DNA of 64,000 bases from Microvirga ossetica. GTDB lineage: Bacteria > Pseudomonadota > Alphaproteobacteria > Rhizobiales > Beijerinckiaceae. The stretch lies in assembly GCF_002741015.1 (NCBI RefSeq), contig NZ_CP016616.1, positions 4,001,501 to 4,065,500 on the forward strand, written 5' to 3'. Below are positions 33,235-44,261 of the stretch, piece after piece. Numbering within the stretch: position 1 is the stretch's first letter; every line of letters starts with the position of its first letter. The position numbers and the translations under genes were made by a program. Below the pieces are notes generated by a model, which searched no databases, had not been told where the DNA came from, and worked only from the letters and a program-made list of their open reading frames with translations.

Positions 33235-35006
33235 GCCTCGTGTCGCAAGAGCAACAAACCGAATGGCAGGGTAAAAGCCCTCCCCCGAAACGCGGCGTGC
33301 TCGGTCACGCCCGTGAGCTGTTTCGCCTGCGCCACGACAAGAGCACGTCGCGGGTCGGTCTTGCGGCCGCCTGCTTCGTCGGCCTGTTCAGCCTGATCGG
33401 CGGACGGCTCGTCTATCTCGCCGTGACGAGCGAGAACACGAGCGAGGTGCGCCGTGCCGCTTCGTCCGAGATTTCCGCAGCCCGTCCCGACATCGTCGAC
33501 CGCAACGGCGAGGTTCTTGCCACCGACGTGAAGATGGTCTCCGTCTTCGCCGAGCCGCGCAACATCATCGACAAGGACGAGGCGGTCGAACTCTTGACCG
33601 CCGTGCTGCCGGATCTCGATGCCACGGACCTGCGCAACAAGCTCGGCACGAAGAAGGGCTTCGTCTGGGTCAAGCGCGAGATCACGCCGCGCCAGCAGGC
33701 CGAGGTGCACCGCCTCGGTATCCCGGGCGTCGGCTTCCTGCCCGAGAACAAGCGCGTCTATCCGAACGCGGAGGCCGCCGCACACGTGCTCGGCTTCGCC
33801 AATGTGGACAATGTGGGCATCGCCGGCATCGAGAAATACATCGACAGCATGGGCCTGCAGGATCTCAACGGTGCAGGCTTCAACATCTCCGCCGCCGATC
33901 TCAAGCCCATCCAGCTCTCCCTCGATCTGCGCGTGCAGCATGCTCTGCGCGACGAGTTGCAGAAGGGCATGGCGAAGTTCAAGGCCAAGGCCACCGCCGG
34001 TGCGATCCTGGACGTGAATACGGGCGAGATCATCGCCCTCGTGTCGCTGCCGGATTACGACCCCAACAACCCGGTCGATGCGCTCGAAAAGGACCGGATC
34101 AACCGCATCAATGTCGGCGTGTTCGAGATGGGCTCGACCTTCAAGGCATTGACGGTCGCCATGGCCCTCGATTCCGGCAAGTACAACATCAACTCGACCT
34201 TCGATGCGCGCTCGGGCCTGCGCTATGGCCGCTTCACAATCGGCGATTATCATCCCACGCGACGCGTCCTCTCGACGCCGGAAGTGTTCGTGCATTCCTC
34301 CAACATCGGCACGGCCCGCATGGCGCTCGGCATCGGTGTCGAGGGGCACAAGGCCTTCCTGCGCAAGATGGGCCAGCTCACGCGCCTCGAGACGGAGCTG
34401 CCGGAGAACGCCCTGCCAATCGTTCCGCCGCGTTGGGGCGAGCTCAACACCATGACCATCGCCTTCGGCCACGGCCTCGCCGTCGCGCCGCTGCAGGCAT
34501 TGATGGCGGTCGGCGCGCTGGTGAACGGCGGCGTGATGATCAAGCCGACCGTCCTCAAGCGTGATGAAGCGGAGGCGCGGCAGAACGCGCTGCAGGTGCT
34601 CAAGCCCGAGACGAGCGAGGCGATGCGATATGTGATGCGCCTCAACGCATCGACGCCGGAAGGCTCTGCGGGCTCCGCCTCCGTCGCGGGCTTCTTCGTC
34701 GGCGGCAAGACCGGCACCGCCGAGAAGGTGATCAACGGCCGTTACGCCAAGAACAAGAACTTCACCACCTTCACGGCGGTGGTGCCGGCCGACAAGCCGA
34801 AATACGTGTTCCTTACCATCATGGATGAGCCGCAGGCGGTGGAAGGCACCTACGGCTTCTCGACCGCAGGCTGGAACGCAGGTCCCGTGACCGGCAACGT
34901 GATCGAGCGCGTGGCGCCGCTGCTCGGCGTGCCGCCGCGCTTCGAGCCGCCGGCGCAGCCTTTCCCGCTGATGTCGCGCCTCGGCGCCTGGGGCAGCAAT
35001 CGATGA
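33231..35006 (+). CDS. ftsI: Septal peptidoglycan transpeptidase FtsI (PBP3)
   Basis: A 591-residue class B penicillin-binding protein. Short cytoplasmic N-terminus, membrane anchor (~residues 42-65), PBP dimerisation domain (~75-250) and transpeptidase domain (~280-580). The catalytic motifs are S302-T-F-K305, S356-S-N358 and K493-T-G495. It cross-links septal murein together with the glycosyltransferase FtsW encoded downstream. The start is GTG overlapping the ftsL stop. Confidence 0.96.
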   Translation: MSLVSQEQQTEWQGKSPPPKRGVLGHARELFRLRHDKSTSRVGLAAACFVGLFSLIGGRLVYLAVTSENTSEVRRAASSEISAARPDIVDRNGEVLATDVKMVSVFAEPRNIIDKDEAVELLTAVLPDLDATDLRNKLGTKKGFVWVKREITPRQQAEVHRLGIPGVGFLPENKRVYPNAEAAAHVLGFANVDNVGIAGIEKYIDSMGLQDLNGAGFNISAADLKPIQLSLDLRVQHALRDELQKGMAKFKAKATAGAILDVNTGEIIALVSLPDYDPNNPVDALEKDRINRINVGVFEMGSTFKALTVAMALDSGKYNINSTFDARSGLRYGRFTIGDYHPTRRVLSTPEVFVHSSNIGTARMALGIGVEGHKAFLRKMGQLTRLETELPENALPIVPPRWGELNTMTIAFGHGLAVAPLQALMAVGALVNGGVMIKPTVLKRDEAEARQNALQVLKPETSEAMRYVMRLNASTPEGSAGSASVAGFFVGGKTGTAEKVINGRYAKNKNFTTFTAVVPADKPKYVFLTIMDEPQAVEGTYGFSTAGWNAGPVTGNVIERVAPLLGVPPRFEPPAQPFPLMSRLGAWGSNR

Positions 35007-36472
35007 GCGAGGCCGCCAAGCATCTCGGCGATCTGGTCGTCGAAGCGCGGGGCCGGGAGGAGGCCTCGCTTTCCGTTTCGAAGATCGCATCCGACAGCCG
35101 CAAGGTCGAGCACGGCACCCTGTTCTTCGCCGTGCCGGGCACGAAGGTGGACGGTATGAGCTTCGTGCCGCAGGCGGTTGCCGCAGGCGCCCTCGCCGTC
35201 GTCGGCGAGGCGGCACGACCCGCGGACCTGCCCGGTCATGTCGCCTATGTGCAGGTGAACGACGTGCGCCGGACTCTCGCTCTCGCAGCGTCGCGCTTCT
35301 ATCCGAAGCAACCGGACAAAATCGTCGCCGTCACCGGAACGAGCGGCAAGAGCTCGGTCGCCGATTTCACGCGCCAGCTCTTCGCGCATCTGGGCTACAA
35401 GTCGGCGAGCGTCGGCACGCTCGGCATCATCACGTCGGACGGCGCAGCCTACGGCTCGCTGACGACGCCCGATCCGATCTCCCTGCACGAGGGCTTCGAC
35501 CGCCTGGCGAACGATGGCGTGACGCGCCTTGCGATGGAGGCGTCCTCGCATGGGATCGACCAGCGCCGCCTCGACGGCGTGCACCTCGATGCTGCGGGCT
35601 TCACCAATCTCGGCCGCGATCATCTCGACTATCATGCCACGACCGAAGCCTACGCGGCGGCAAAGCTCCGGCTCTTCGACACGCTGCTCCCGGGCGATGC
35701 GCCTGCCATCGTCAATGCGGATGGGCCTTATGCGGATGTGTTCCTGCAGGGCGTGCGCCATCGCGGCCTGAAGCTTCTCACCACCGGCAGCATGGGCGAG
35801 ACCTTGCGCCTCGTCGACGCGCGCGCGGAAGGTTTTTCGCAGGCGCTGACCGTGGAGGCGTTTGGGAAAACCATCCGCACCACTTTGCCGCTTCTCGGCG
35901 CTTTCCAGGTCGAGAACGCTCTCGTCGCCGCAGGCCTCGTGCTCGCGGTCGAAGGCGAGGGCAGGGCGGCCGCCGTGCTCGAGGGCTTCAAGATTCTCAA
36001 GGGCGTGTCGGGGCGTCTGGAGCAGGTGGGCGAGGTGGACGGCGCCATCTGCATCGTCGATTATGCCCACAAGCCCGATGCGCTCGCCCATGTGCTCGAT
36101 GCCCTGCGTCCCTTCGTGAAGGGAAAGCTGCTCTGCATCGTCGGCTGCGGCGGCGACCGGGATCGCGGCAAGCGCCCGCTCATGGGACGCATTGCCCACG
36201 ACAAGGCCGATGTGGTCATCGTCACGGACGATAATCCTCGCTCCGAGAATCCCGCCGCCATCCGCGCCGAGGTGCTCGAAGGCGCTCCCGGCGCCCGCGA
36301 GATCGGCGACCGCGCCGAGGCCATCCGCACCGCCGTCAAGGAGCTTCGCGCGGGCGATATTCTGGTCGTGGCCGGCAAAGGCCATGAAACGGGCCAAATC
36401 ATCGGCGACCGGACCCTGCCGTTCTCGGACCACGACGAGGTCCGGGCGGCCATTGCGGAGAGGCAGGGATGA
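35003..36472 (+). CDS. murE: UDP-MurNAc-L-Ala-D-Glu:meso-diaminopimelate ligase
   Basis: A 489-residue Mur ligase adding the third residue of the stem peptide. P-loop TGTSGKSS near residue 112, central Mur ligase domain, C-terminal domain with DNPR (in VTDDNPRSENP, near residue 410), the signature that selects meso-diaminopimelate over lysine. So the organism has A1-gamma, Gram-negative-type murein. The ATG overlaps the ftsI stop by four bases. Confidence 0.96.
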   Translation: MSEAAKHLGDLVVEARGREEASLSVSKIASDSRKVEHGTLFFAVPGTKVDGMSFVPQAVAAGALAVVGEAARPADLPGHVAYVQVNDVRRTLALAASRFYPKQPDKIVAVTGTSGKSSVADFTRQLFAHLGYKSASVGTLGIITSDGAAYGSLTTPDPISLHEGFDRLANDGVTRLAMEASSHGIDQRRLDGVHLDAAGFTNLGRDHLDYHATTEAYAAAKLRLFDTLLPGDAPAIVNADGPYADVFLQGVRHRGLKLLTTGSMGETLRLVDARAEGFSQALTVEAFGKTIRTTLPLLGAFQVENALVAAGLVLAVEGEGRAAAVLEGFKILKGVSGRLEQVGEVDGAICIVDYAHKPDALAHVLDALRPFVKGKLLCIVGCGGDRDRGKRPLMGRIAHDKADVVIVTDDNPRSENPAAIRAEVLEGAPGAREIGDRAEAIRTAVKELRAGDILVVAGKGHETGQIIGDRTLPFSDHDEVRAAIAERQG

Positions 36473-37902
36473 ATTCGCCCCTTTGGACAAGAGACGAGAT
36501 CGCAGCCGCCACCGGAGCGCGGATCGGCGCCGGCTTCGCGCAGGCGACGGGCGCCTCCATCGACACGCGCACGCTCGAGCCCGGCGATCTCTACTTCGTC
36601 ATCAAGGGCGATGTGCATGACGGCCACGATTTCGTGCAGGCCGCGCTGGAGAAGGGCGCTTCCGCCGCTATCGTGTCCGAGGAAAAGGCTCCCAGCTTCG
36701 CCGGTTCGGACAGGCTGATCGTCGTGCCGGACGTGCTCGACGCCATGCGCGGAATGGGCCGCGCGGCGCGCAAGCGCACGGATGCGAAGATCGTTGCGAT
36801 CACCGGCTCCGTCGGCAAGACCGGCACGAAGGAGGCGATCCGCCTCGCGTTGTCGCGCCAGGGCGCGACGCATGCTTCCGTGGCGTCCTACAACAACCAT
36901 TGGGGCGTGCCGCTCACCCTTGCCCGCATGAAGCGCGAGACCGAGTTCGGCGTATTCGAGATCGGCATGAATCACGCCCATGAGATCCTGCCCCTGACCG
37001 GCATGGTCCGTCCGCATGTGGCCGTGATCACCACCATCGAGCCGGTCCATATCGAGTTCTTCCCCTCGCTCTGGGGCATCGCCGATGCCAAGGGCGAGAT
37101 CTTCTCCGGCCTCGAGCCCGGCGGCACGGCGGTCATCGGCCGCGACAGCGCCTATTTCGAGCGCATGCGCGCGCATGCCTACGCCTCTTCAGCAGGCCGC
37201 GTGATCACCTTTGGCGAGCATGAGGCGGCGGATATCCGCGCGCATCGCATCATCGTGAAGCCCGATCATTCCATCGTCGACGCCACGATCTTCGGCCAGC
37301 CCCTGACCTACCGGATCGGCACGGCCGGCCGTCACATCGCGCTCAATTCCTTGAGCGTGCTCGCAGCCTCCAACGCGCTCGGTGCGGATCTCGCGCTGGT
37401 CGCGCTCTCCTTCGCCGAGCTGAAGCCGCCGGTCGGCCGCGGCGAGCGCACCATGCTCTCCATTGGAGACAGCGAGGCTCTGCTGATCGACGAGAGCTAC
37501 AACGCCAACCCGGCCTCCATGCGCGCGGCGCTCGCCAATCTCGGCGCAGTCGAGCTGCGCCGCGGCGCTCGGCGCATCGTCGTTCTGGGCGACATGAAGG
37601 AACTGGGCGAGACGGGGCCGCGCCTGCACGCGGAGCTGGCGGAAGCGATCGAGTCGAACAAAATCGATCTGGTGTTTGCGGCCGGTCCTCTGATGCAGAA
37701 CCTCGTCGATGCATTGCCGAAGGCGAAGGTCGCAGCCCATGCGCAGACATCCGCCGAACTGATCGACGCGATTCGCGCCGCGATCCGTCCCGGCGACGCC
37801 GTCACCGTCAAGGGCTCGCTCAGCATGAAGATGGCCCTGATCGTCAAGGCTTTGAAAGACCATTACGGCGCGAGCCCGGCGGCCCACGCGCTGAAAGGAT
37901 GA
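36469..37902 (+). CDS. murF: UDP-MurNAc-tripeptide:D-Ala-D-Ala ligase
   Basis: A 477-residue cytoplasmic ligase that adds D-Ala-D-Ala to complete the pentapeptide. Three Mur ligase domains; P-loop TGSVGKTGTKEAI near residue 112, HWGVPLTLARM and the ESYNANPASMRAAL motif in the C-terminal domain that binds substrate. Start overlaps the murE stop; four bases separate it from mraY. Confidence 0.96.
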   Translation: MNSPLWTRDEIAAATGARIGAGFAQATGASIDTRTLEPGDLYFVIKGDVHDGHDFVQAALEKGASAAIVSEEKAPSFAGSDRLIVVPDVLDAMRGMGRAARKRTDAKIVAITGSVGKTGTKEAIRLALSRQGATHASVASYNNHWGVPLTLARMKRETEFGVFEIGMNHAHEILPLTGMVRPHVAVITTIEPVHIEFFPSLWGIADAKGEIFSGLEPGGTAVIGRDSAYFERMRAHAYASSAGRVITFGEHEAADIRAHRIIVKPDHSIVDATIFGQPLTYRIGTAGRHIALNSLSVLAASNALGADLALVALSFAELKPPVGRGERTMLSIGDSEALLIDESYNANPASMRAALANLGAVELRRGARRIVVLGDMKELGETGPRLHAELAEAIESNKIDLVFAAGPLMQNLVDALPKAKVAAHAQTSAELIDAIRAAIRPGDAVTVKGSLSMKMALIVKALKDHYGASPAAHALKG

Positions 37903-37905
37903 TCG

Positions 37906-38991
37906 ATGTTAACCTGGTTGGCTGAGCTCAGCCCCTATTTCAGCCCCCTCAACATCTTCCGCTACATCACGTTCCGCACCGGCGGCGCGACGGCGACCGG
38001 CTTGCTGATCGTCTTCCTGTTCGGCCCGTGGATGATCTCGCTCCTGCGCCTGCGCCAGGGCAAGGGACAGCCTATCCGCGAGGACGGCCCGCAATCGCAT
38101 CTGCTGACGAAGCGCGGCACGCCCACCATGGGCGGCCTGATGATCCTCGCCGGCGTGCTGATCTCGACCCTGCTCTGGGCGAATCTCGAAAATCACTATG
38201 TGTGGATCGTTCTGTTCGTCACCGTGGGCTTCGGCGCCATCGGCTTCTACGACGATTACCTGAAGGTGACGAAGCAGTCGCACAAGGGCTTCTCCGGTCG
38301 CTCGCGCCTCGCCATCGAGGCGCTGATCGCAGCCATTGCGTGCATTGCGATCTCGTACATGGCGACGCCGGGCCTCGCCAACAAGCTGGCGCTGCCCTTC
38401 TCCAAGGACCTTATCTTCAATCTCGGATGGTTCTACATCGTCTTCGCCGGCTTCGTGATCGTCGGCGCCGGCAATGCAGTGAACATCACCGACGGTCTCG
38501 ACGGTCTCGCCATCGTGCCGGTGATGATCGCCGGCGGCACCTTCGGCTTCATCGCCTATCTCTCCGGCAACGCGGTGTTCTCCAACTACCTGCAGATCCA
38601 TTTCATCCCCGGCACCGGCGAGCTCGCGGTGCTCTGCGGCGCGCTCATCGGGGCGGGGTTGGGCTTCCTCTGGTTCAATGCGCCGCCGGCCCAGATCTTC
38701 ATGGGCGACACGGGGTCACTGGCTCTCGGCGGCATGCTCGGCGCCATCGCGGTGGCGGCCAAGCACGAGTTCGTTCTCGCCATCGTCGGCGGCCTGTTCG
38801 TGCTCGAGATCATGTCGGTGATCATCCAGGTCACGTCGTTCAAGCTCACGGGCAAGCGCGTCTTCAAGATGGCGCCGATCCACCACCATTTCGAGCAGCT
38901 GGGCTGGACCGAGCCGCAGGTGGTGATCCGCTTCTGGATCATCGCCGTCGTGCTGGCGCTCACCGGCCTCGCCACCCTCAAGCTGCGGTAA
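37906..38991 (+). CDS. mraY: Phospho-MurNAc-pentapeptide transferase MraY
   Basis: A 361-residue polytopic (about ten spans) enzyme that transfers phospho-MurNAc-pentapeptide to undecaprenyl phosphate, forming lipid I. Conserved loops: [16 protein letters not shown] with the Mg-binding aspartates, [25 protein letters not shown], and APIHHHFE with the HHH motif. Full length for the family. Confidence 0.97.
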   Translation: MLTWLAELSPYFSPLNIFRYITFRTGGATATGLLIVFLFGPWMISLLRLRQGKGQPIREDGPQSHLLTKRGTPTMGGLMILAGVLISTLLWANLENHYVWIVLFVTVGFGAIGFYDDYLKVTKQSHKGFSGRSRLAIEALIAAIACIAISYMATPGLANKLALPFSKDLIFNLGWFYIVFAGFVIVGAGNAVNITDGLDGLAIVPVMIAGGTFGFIAYLSGNAVFSNYLQIHFIPGTGELAVLCGALIGAGLGFLWFNAPPAQIFMGDTGSLALGGMLGAIAVAAKHEFVLAIVGGLFVLEIMSVIIQVTSFKLTGKRVFKMAPIHHHFEQLGWTEPQVVIRFWIIAVVLALTGLATLKLR

Positions 38992-38996
38992 GGCGC

Positions 38997-40388
38997 ATGG
39001 TTCCCGTCACCACCTTCGCCGGCAGAACGGTCGCCCTCTTCGGCCTCGGCGGATCGGGGCTGGCGACGGCGCTTGCCCTGAAGGCAGGCGGGGCGCACGT
39101 GATCGCCTCCGACGACAACCCGGCGAAGATGGAAGAGGCCAACGCGAAGGGCATCGAGACCGCCGACCTGCGCAACGCCGACTGGTCAAAAGTCTCGTCC
39201 TTCATTCTCTCACCGGGCGTGCCGCTGACCCATCCCGAGCCGCATTGGTCGGCGAAGCTGGCAAAAGAGGCGGGCGTCGAGATCATCGGCGATATCGAGC
39301 TGTTCTGCCGCGAGCGGGCCAGGATCGCGCCGAACGCGCCGCTCGTTGCCATCACCGGCACCAACGGCAAGTCGACGACGACGGCGCTCATCGCGCATAT
39401 CCTGCGCGAGTCCGGCCGGGATGTGCAGATGGGCGGCAATATCGGCACCGCGATCCTGTCGCTCGAGCCGCCCGCCGACAATCGCATCCACGTGATCGAG
39501 TGCTCCTCGTTCCAGATCGACCTCGCCCCCTCGCTCGCGCCTACCATCGGCGTCCATCTCAACCTCTCACCTGATCACATCGACCGGCATGGGACGATGG
39601 AGCTCTATGCGGCGATCAAGGAGCGGCTGGTATCCAAGGCGGGCCTCGCCGTGATCGGCGTCGACGACCCGATGAGCCGTGCGATCGCCGAGGCCTGCGA
39701 AGCAAACGGCGTGAACGTCGCCCGCATTTCGGTCGAGCCGCTCAGCGTCAAGGGCGTGTTTGCGGATGGCGAAACGCTCGTCGGCGTGACGGAGGCCGGT
39801 ACGGCGCCGGTGGCCACCCTCTCGGGCATCGGTTCGCTGCGCGGCGCGCACAATGCGCAGAATGCCGCTGCGGCCATTGCCGTCGCTCTGGCCCTGAACG
39901 TTTCGCCTGAGGCGATCCGATCCGGCCTCCACACTTTCCCCGGCCTCCCGCATCGTATGGAGGAGGTCGGCCGCATCGGATCGACCCTGTTCATCAACGA
40001 CTCGAAGGCCACCAATGCGGATTCCACCGAGAAGGCGCTGAAATCCTTCGACGACATTCTGTGGATCGCCGGCGGCAAGGCGAAGGAGGGCGGCATCGAG
40101 CCGCTCACACGATATTTCCCGAAGATCCGCAAGGCCTATCTCATCGGCGCAGCGGCCGACGAATTTGCAAAGACGCTCGGCGATGCCGTGCCGCATGTCC
40201 ATAGCGGCACCCTCGACAAGGCGGTGGCACAGGCGGCGGCGGATGCGCAGGCGCTGGGCAGCGCCGCCGTCGTCCTGCTCTCGCCCGCCTGCGCGTCATA
40301 CGATCAATTTCCAAATTACGAAGTGCGCGGAAACCATTTCCGCGATCTGGTCCGGGCCTTGCCCGGCATCGAAGCCAAGGGGGCTTGA
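38997..40388 (+). CDS. murD: UDP-MurNAc-L-alanine:D-glutamate ligase
   Basis: A 463-residue Mur ligase adding D-glutamate to UDP-MurNAc-L-Ala. N-terminal Rossmann-like domain ([17 protein letters not shown]), P-loop [11 protein letters not shown] near residue 120, [21 protein letters not shown] and C-terminal [12 protein letters not shown]. The open frame runs far back through mraY, but the ATG at 38997, five bases after the mraY stop, gives the standard start. Confidence 0.96.
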   Translation: MVPVTTFAGRTVALFGLGGSGLATALALKAGGAHVIASDDNPAKMEEANAKGIETADLRNADWSKVSSFILSPGVPLTHPEPHWSAKLAKEAGVEIIGDIELFCRERARIAPNAPLVAITGTNGKSTTTALIAHILRESGRDVQMGGNIGTAILSLEPPADNRIHVIECSSFQIDLAPSLAPTIGVHLNLSPDHIDRHGTMELYAAIKERLVSKAGLAVIGVDDPMSRAIAEACEANGVNVARISVEPLSVKGVFADGETLVGVTEAGTAPVATLSGIGSLRGAHNAQNAAAAIAVALALNVSPEAIRSGLHTFPGLPHRMEEVGRIGSTLFINDSKATNADSTEKALKSFDDILWIAGGKAKEGGIEPLTRYFPKIRKAYLIGAAADEFAKTLGDAVPHVHSGTLDKAVAQAAADAQALGSAAVVLLSPACASYDQFPNYEVRGNHFRDLVRALPGIEAKGA

Positions 40389-40390
40389 AG

Positions 40391-41536
40391 ATGGTGTCTC
40401 GCGCGGAACGCTCGGCTTTCGGCGATTGGTGGTGGACGGTCGACCGCCTTCTGCTCGCAGGCCTCGCCATCCTCATGCTCGCCGGTCTCGTCTTCCTCAT
40501 GGCCGGCGGGCCGCCGGTCGCGGAGCGGCTCGGCCTGTCGACCTTCCATTTCGTGAACCGGCAGGTGATGTTCCTCGTCCCGGCTTTGTGCATCATGATC
40601 ACGGTCTCGTTCCTGTCGCTGCGCCATCTGCGCCGCCTGGCCCTCGGGGTCTATGCGATGGGAATGGTCCTGATCCTGCTGGCGTTTCAATACGGTCCCG
40701 AGATCAAGGGCGCGCATCGCTGGATCATGATCGGTCCGCTTGGCCTGCAGCCGTCCGAATTCGTGAAGCCCGCCTTCGTGGTGCTCTCCGCCTGGGCGTT
40801 CTCGGAAGGCGCGCGGCGCAGGGACGTGCCGGGCACGCTGCTGGCCTTCCTGCTGTTGCCGGCCACCATCATTCCGCTCATCCTCCAGCCCGATTTCGGC
40901 CAGACCATGCTTGTCACCATCGTGTGGTGCGGCCTGTTCTTCGTCGCCGGCCTGCATTGGTTCTGGGTGATGGGTCTCGGCGGCGCCGGGCTTGTGGGCA
41001 TTGTCGCGGCCTATGAGTTCCTGCCGCACGTGCGCGCCCGCATCGAGCGCTTCCTCGACAAGGAATCCGGCGACACCTTCCAGGTCGATACGGCCATGGA
41101 ATCATTCTCCCGCGGCGGCTGGCTCGGGCGCGGTCCGGGCGAAGGCTCGGTCAAGCGCATCCTGCCCGACGCACATACCGACTTCATCTTCGCCGTCACG
41201 GCCGAGGAGTTCGGCATCGTCGTCTGCATCCTGCTGCTCATCGTCTTCGCCTTTATCGTGCTGCGCGGCCTCAGCCTCGCGCGCCGCAACGAGGACACGT
41301 TCTGCCGCCTTGCTGCCACGGGCCTGATCTTCATGTTCGGCCTGCAGGCCTGCATAAACATGATGGTGAACGTGCATCTCATGCCGGCCAAGGGCATGAC
41401 GCTGCCCTTCATTTCCTATGGCGGCTCGTCGCTGCTTTCGCTCGCCCTCGGCATGGGCTTCCTGATCGCACTGACGCGCCGCCGTCCGCGCGCCGAGATG
41501 ATGGATCACTTCAATCAGGACGGGGCGCGGGGATGA
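40391..41536 (+). CDS. ftsW: Septal peptidoglycan glycosyltransferase FtsW
   Basis: A 381-residue SEDS-family membrane protein with ten spans that polymerises lipid II at the septum with FtsI. Family features include PLGLQPSEFVKPAFV, QPDFGQTM with the catalytic aspartate region, GRGPGEGSVKRILPDAHTDFIFAVTAEE and LPFISYGGSSLL. ATG at 40391 is chosen over the TTG two codons earlier because AAGGGGGC lies at a good distance. Start is three bases after the murD stop. Confidence 0.95.
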   Translation: MVSRAERSAFGDWWWTVDRLLLAGLAILMLAGLVFLMAGGPPVAERLGLSTFHFVNRQVMFLVPALCIMITVSFLSLRHLRRLALGVYAMGMVLILLAFQYGPEIKGAHRWIMIGPLGLQPSEFVKPAFVVLSAWAFSEGARRRDVPGTLLAFLLLPATIIPLILQPDFGQTMLVTIVWCGLFFVAGLHWFWVMGLGGAGLVGIVAAYEFLPHVRARIERFLDKESGDTFQVDTAMESFSRGGWLGRGPGEGSVKRILPDAHTDFIFAVTAEEFGIVVCILLLIVFAFIVLRGLSLARRNEDTFCRLAATGLIFMFGLQACINMMVNVHLMPAKGMTLPFISYGGSSLLSLALGMGFLIALTRRRPRAEMMDHFNQDGARG

Positions 41537-42651
41537 ACGCTCCGCTGATCCTCCTGACCGCCGGCGGCACCGGCGGTCATCTGTTTCCGGCCGAGGCGCT
41601 CGCCAATGCGCTCAAGGCATCCGGCGCGAGGGTGGCGCTCGCCACCGACAAGCGCGCCAATGCCTATGCGGGCTCTTTCCCAGCCGACGAGATCGTCGAG
41701 ATTCCGTCCGCCACGCCCTCCGGCCGCTCGCTGCCGCAGATGGCCAGGGCCTTGCTCATGCTCGGGCAGGGGACGCTCAAGGCGGCTTCCCACATCCGCA
41801 GGCTGAAGCCGGCCGTCGTCGTGGGCTTTGGCGGCTATCCCACCGTGCCGCCGGTGTTGGCCGCATCGTTCCTCAAGGTGCCGAGCGTGATCCATGAGGC
41901 GAACGGCGTGATGGGACGCGCCAACCGCCTGCTCGCCCGCCGCGCGACCGTGATCGCGACGGGATTTGCCGACATCAAGGGCGTTCCGGCGAACGTGCCG
42001 GGCAAGCTCGTCCACACCGGAAACCCGATCCGCCCGGCTGTGCTGGACGCCGCGAAACAGCCCTATGCGAGCCTGGAAACCAATGGAAAGCTTCGTCTCC
42101 TCGTGGTCGGCGGAAGTCAGGGCGCCCGGGTGATGAGCGACGTGGTGCCGCCCGCCGTCGAACGGCTGCCGCCGGACCTGCGCGCCCGCCTTGTCGTCAC
42201 CCAGCAGGCGCGGGGCGAGGATCTGGAGCGGGTCCGCGAGCATTACCGGAAAATGGGTGTGGAATTCGAGGCCGAGCCCTTCTTCAAGGATCTGCCGCAA
42301 AGGCTGGCGCAGGCCCATCTGGTCGTTTCCCGTTCGGGCGCCTCGACCGTGGCGGAACTCGCCGTGATCGGCCGCCCCTCGATCCTCGTGCCCCTGCCGG
42401 GCTCCCTCGATCAGGACCAGGCCGCCAACGCCAAAACCCTTGGAGACCTTGGCGCTGCCATCGTTTGTCCGCAATCGGACTTCACCCCTGAGCGGCTGGC
42501 AAACGAGATTCAGCTCTTTTTTCAAGAGCCTGACCGCTTGACGAGAGCCGCGGCCGCCGCACATAGCGCCAGCATCACGGATGCGGCGGAGCGGCTGGCT
42601 CAGGTCGTCCTCGCCCTCATTTCTTCGAACAATAACGGAAAAAACCCATGA
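41533..42651 (+). CDS. murG: UDP-GlcNAc:undecaprenyl-PP-MurNAc-pentapeptide GlcNAc transferase
   Basis: A 372-residue peripheral GT-B glycosyltransferase that makes lipid II. N-terminal [10 protein letters not shown] glycine loop, [22 protein letters not shown], then the C-terminal donor domain with VVGGSQGAR and [35 protein letters not shown]. Overlaps ftsW and murC by four bases on each side. Confidence 0.96.
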   Translation: MNAPLILLTAGGTGGHLFPAEALANALKASGARVALATDKRANAYAGSFPADEIVEIPSATPSGRSLPQMARALLMLGQGTLKAASHIRRLKPAVVVGFGGYPTVPPVLAASFLKVPSVIHEANGVMGRANRLLARRATVIATGFADIKGVPANVPGKLVHTGNPIRPAVLDAAKQPYASLETNGKLRLLVVGGSQGARVMSDVVPPAVERLPPDLRARLVVTQQARGEDLERVREHYRKMGVEFEAEPFFKDLPQRLAQAHLVVSRSGASTVAELAVIGRPSILVPLPGSLDQDQAANAKTLGDLGAAIVCPQSDFTPERLANEIQLFFQEPDRLTRAAAAAHSASITDAAERLAQVVLALISSNNNGKNP

Positions 42652-44063
42652 AACTGCCGCCGAAGCTTGGTCCCATTCATTTCATCGGCATCGGCGGCAT
42701 CGGCATGTCGGGCATCGCCGAGGTCATGCACAATCTGGGCTACACGGTGCAGGGCTCCGACGCCGCCGACAACTACAACGTCAAGCGCCTCAACGATAAG
42801 GGCATCAAGACCTTCATCGGCCACAAGGCGGAGAACGTGGAGAACGCCGAGATCGTGGTGGTGTCCACCGCCATCAAGCGCGACAACCCGGAGCTGATCG
42901 TCGCCCGCGAGAAGCGGCTGCCGGTCGTGCGCCGCGCCGAGATGCTCGCCGAGCTGATGCGCTTCAAGTCCTGCGTCGCGGTGGCGGGCACCCACGGCAA
43001 GACCACCACGACATCGCTCGTCGCGACGCTGCTCGACGCGGGCGGCCTCGATCCGACGGTCATCAACGGCGGCATCATCAATGCCTACGGCACCAATGCC
43101 CGCATGGGCGACGGCCAGTGGATGGTGGTGGAGGCGGACGAATCCGACGGCACCTTCCTGAAGCTGCCCGCGGATGTCGCCATCGTCACCAATATCGACG
43201 CCGAGCATCTCGACCATTTCGGCACCTTCGATGCGATCAAGGATGCCTTCCATTCCTTCATCAACTCGATCCCGTTCTACGGCTTCGCGGTGATGTGCAT
43301 CGACCACCCGACCGTGCAGGATCTCGTCGGCCGCATCGAGGACAGGCGCATCATCACCTACGGCGAGAACCCGCAGGCGGATGTGCGCATCATGGATGTC
43401 GATCCGCGCGGCGGACAGACCAAGTTCCGCGTCATGATCCGCGATCGCCGCCCCGGCTTCCGCCTCGAGCTGGAAGACCTCGTGCTGCCGATGCCGGGCG
43501 CGCACAACGCGCTCAATGCCACCGCTGCGATTGCGGTTGCGCATGAGCTCGGCGTCTCGCCCGATGCGATTCGCAAGGCGCTTGCCGGCTTCGGTGGTGT
43601 GAAGCGCCGCTTCACCCGCACGGGCGAGTGGAACGGCGTCACGGTGTTCGACGATTACGGCCACCATCCCATCGAGATCGCGGCGGTGCTGAAAGCGGCG
43701 CGCGCCTCGACGGACGGGCAGGTCATCGCCGTGGTGCAGCCGCACCGCTATTCTCGCCTCTCGTCCCTGTTCGATCAGTTCTGCACCTGCTTCAACGATG
43801 CGGATGCGGTCATCGTCGCGCCGGTCTATGCGGCGGGCGAGCAGCCGATCCCGGGCGCCGACCGTGACGGCCTCGTCTCCGGCCTGAAGGCGCGCGGACA
43901 CCGCAACGTGATGGCGCTCGAAAAGTCGGAGGATCTCGCCGGCCTCATCAAGGGCATCGCGAAGCCCGGCGACTACGTGATCTGCTTAGGGGCCGGCAAC
44001 ATCACTCAATGGGCCTATGCGCTGCCGGGCGAGCTCGAGCATCTGGGCGAGAAGGCGGCTTGA
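42648..44063 (+). CDS. murC: UDP-N-acetylmuramate:L-alanine ligase
   Basis: A 471-residue first ligase of the pentapeptide pathway. N-terminal [17 protein letters not shown]-loop [12 protein letters not shown] near residue 115, [21 protein letters not shown] and [10 protein letters not shown] are diagnostic of MurC. It is followed by a 198-base gap containing a family B repeat, so murB may be transcribed through a structured spacer. Confidence 0.97.
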   Translation: MKLPPKLGPIHFIGIGGIGMSGIAEVMHNLGYTVQGSDAADNYNVKRLNDKGIKTFIGHKAENVENAEIVVVSTAIKRDNPELIVAREKRLPVVRRAEMLAELMRFKSCVAVAGTHGKTTTTSLVATLLDAGGLDPTVINGGIINAYGTNARMGDGQWMVVEADESDGTFLKLPADVAIVTNIDAEHLDHFGTFDAIKDAFHSFINSIPFYGFAVMCIDHPTVQDLVGRIEDRRIITYGENPQADVRIMDVDPRGGQTKFRVMIRDRRPGFRLELEDLVLPMPGAHNALNATAAIAVAHELGVSPDAIRKALAGFGGVKRRFTRTGEWNGVTVFDDYGHHPIEIAAVLKAARASTDGQVIAVVQPHRYSRLSSLFDQFCTCFNDADAVIVAPVYAAGEQPIPGADRDGLVSGLKARGHRNVMALEKSEDLAGLIKGIAKPGDYVICLGAGNITQWAYALPGELEHLGEKAA

Positions 44064-44106
44064 AAGTGACGAGCCTCAGTACAAGCCCTTCTGTTCCAAC
44101 CTCAGT

Positions 44107-44209
44107 CCTCATCCTGAGGAGGATTGCGTCAGCAATCCGTCTCGAAGGAGGATCAAGAGAGCGCTGGATCCTCCTTCGAGACGCCGCTTCGCGGCTCCTC
44201 AGGATGAGG
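44107..44209. repeat. Family B dispersed palindrome (CCTCATCCTGAGG type)
   Basis: A ~103-base imperfect inverted repeat. CCTCATCCTGAGGAGG at the left mirrors CTCCTCAGGATGAGG at the right, with an inner pair CGTCTCGAAGGAGGATC / GATCCTCCTTCGAGACG. A second copy lies at 58100-58205. It can fold as one long hairpin in the murC-murB spacer. Confidence 0.85.
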
Positions 44210-44261
44210 GCACAGGGAGTCGGTAGCTTCGCTCCGCAGGTTGTGAGTGAAGGGGCGCATC

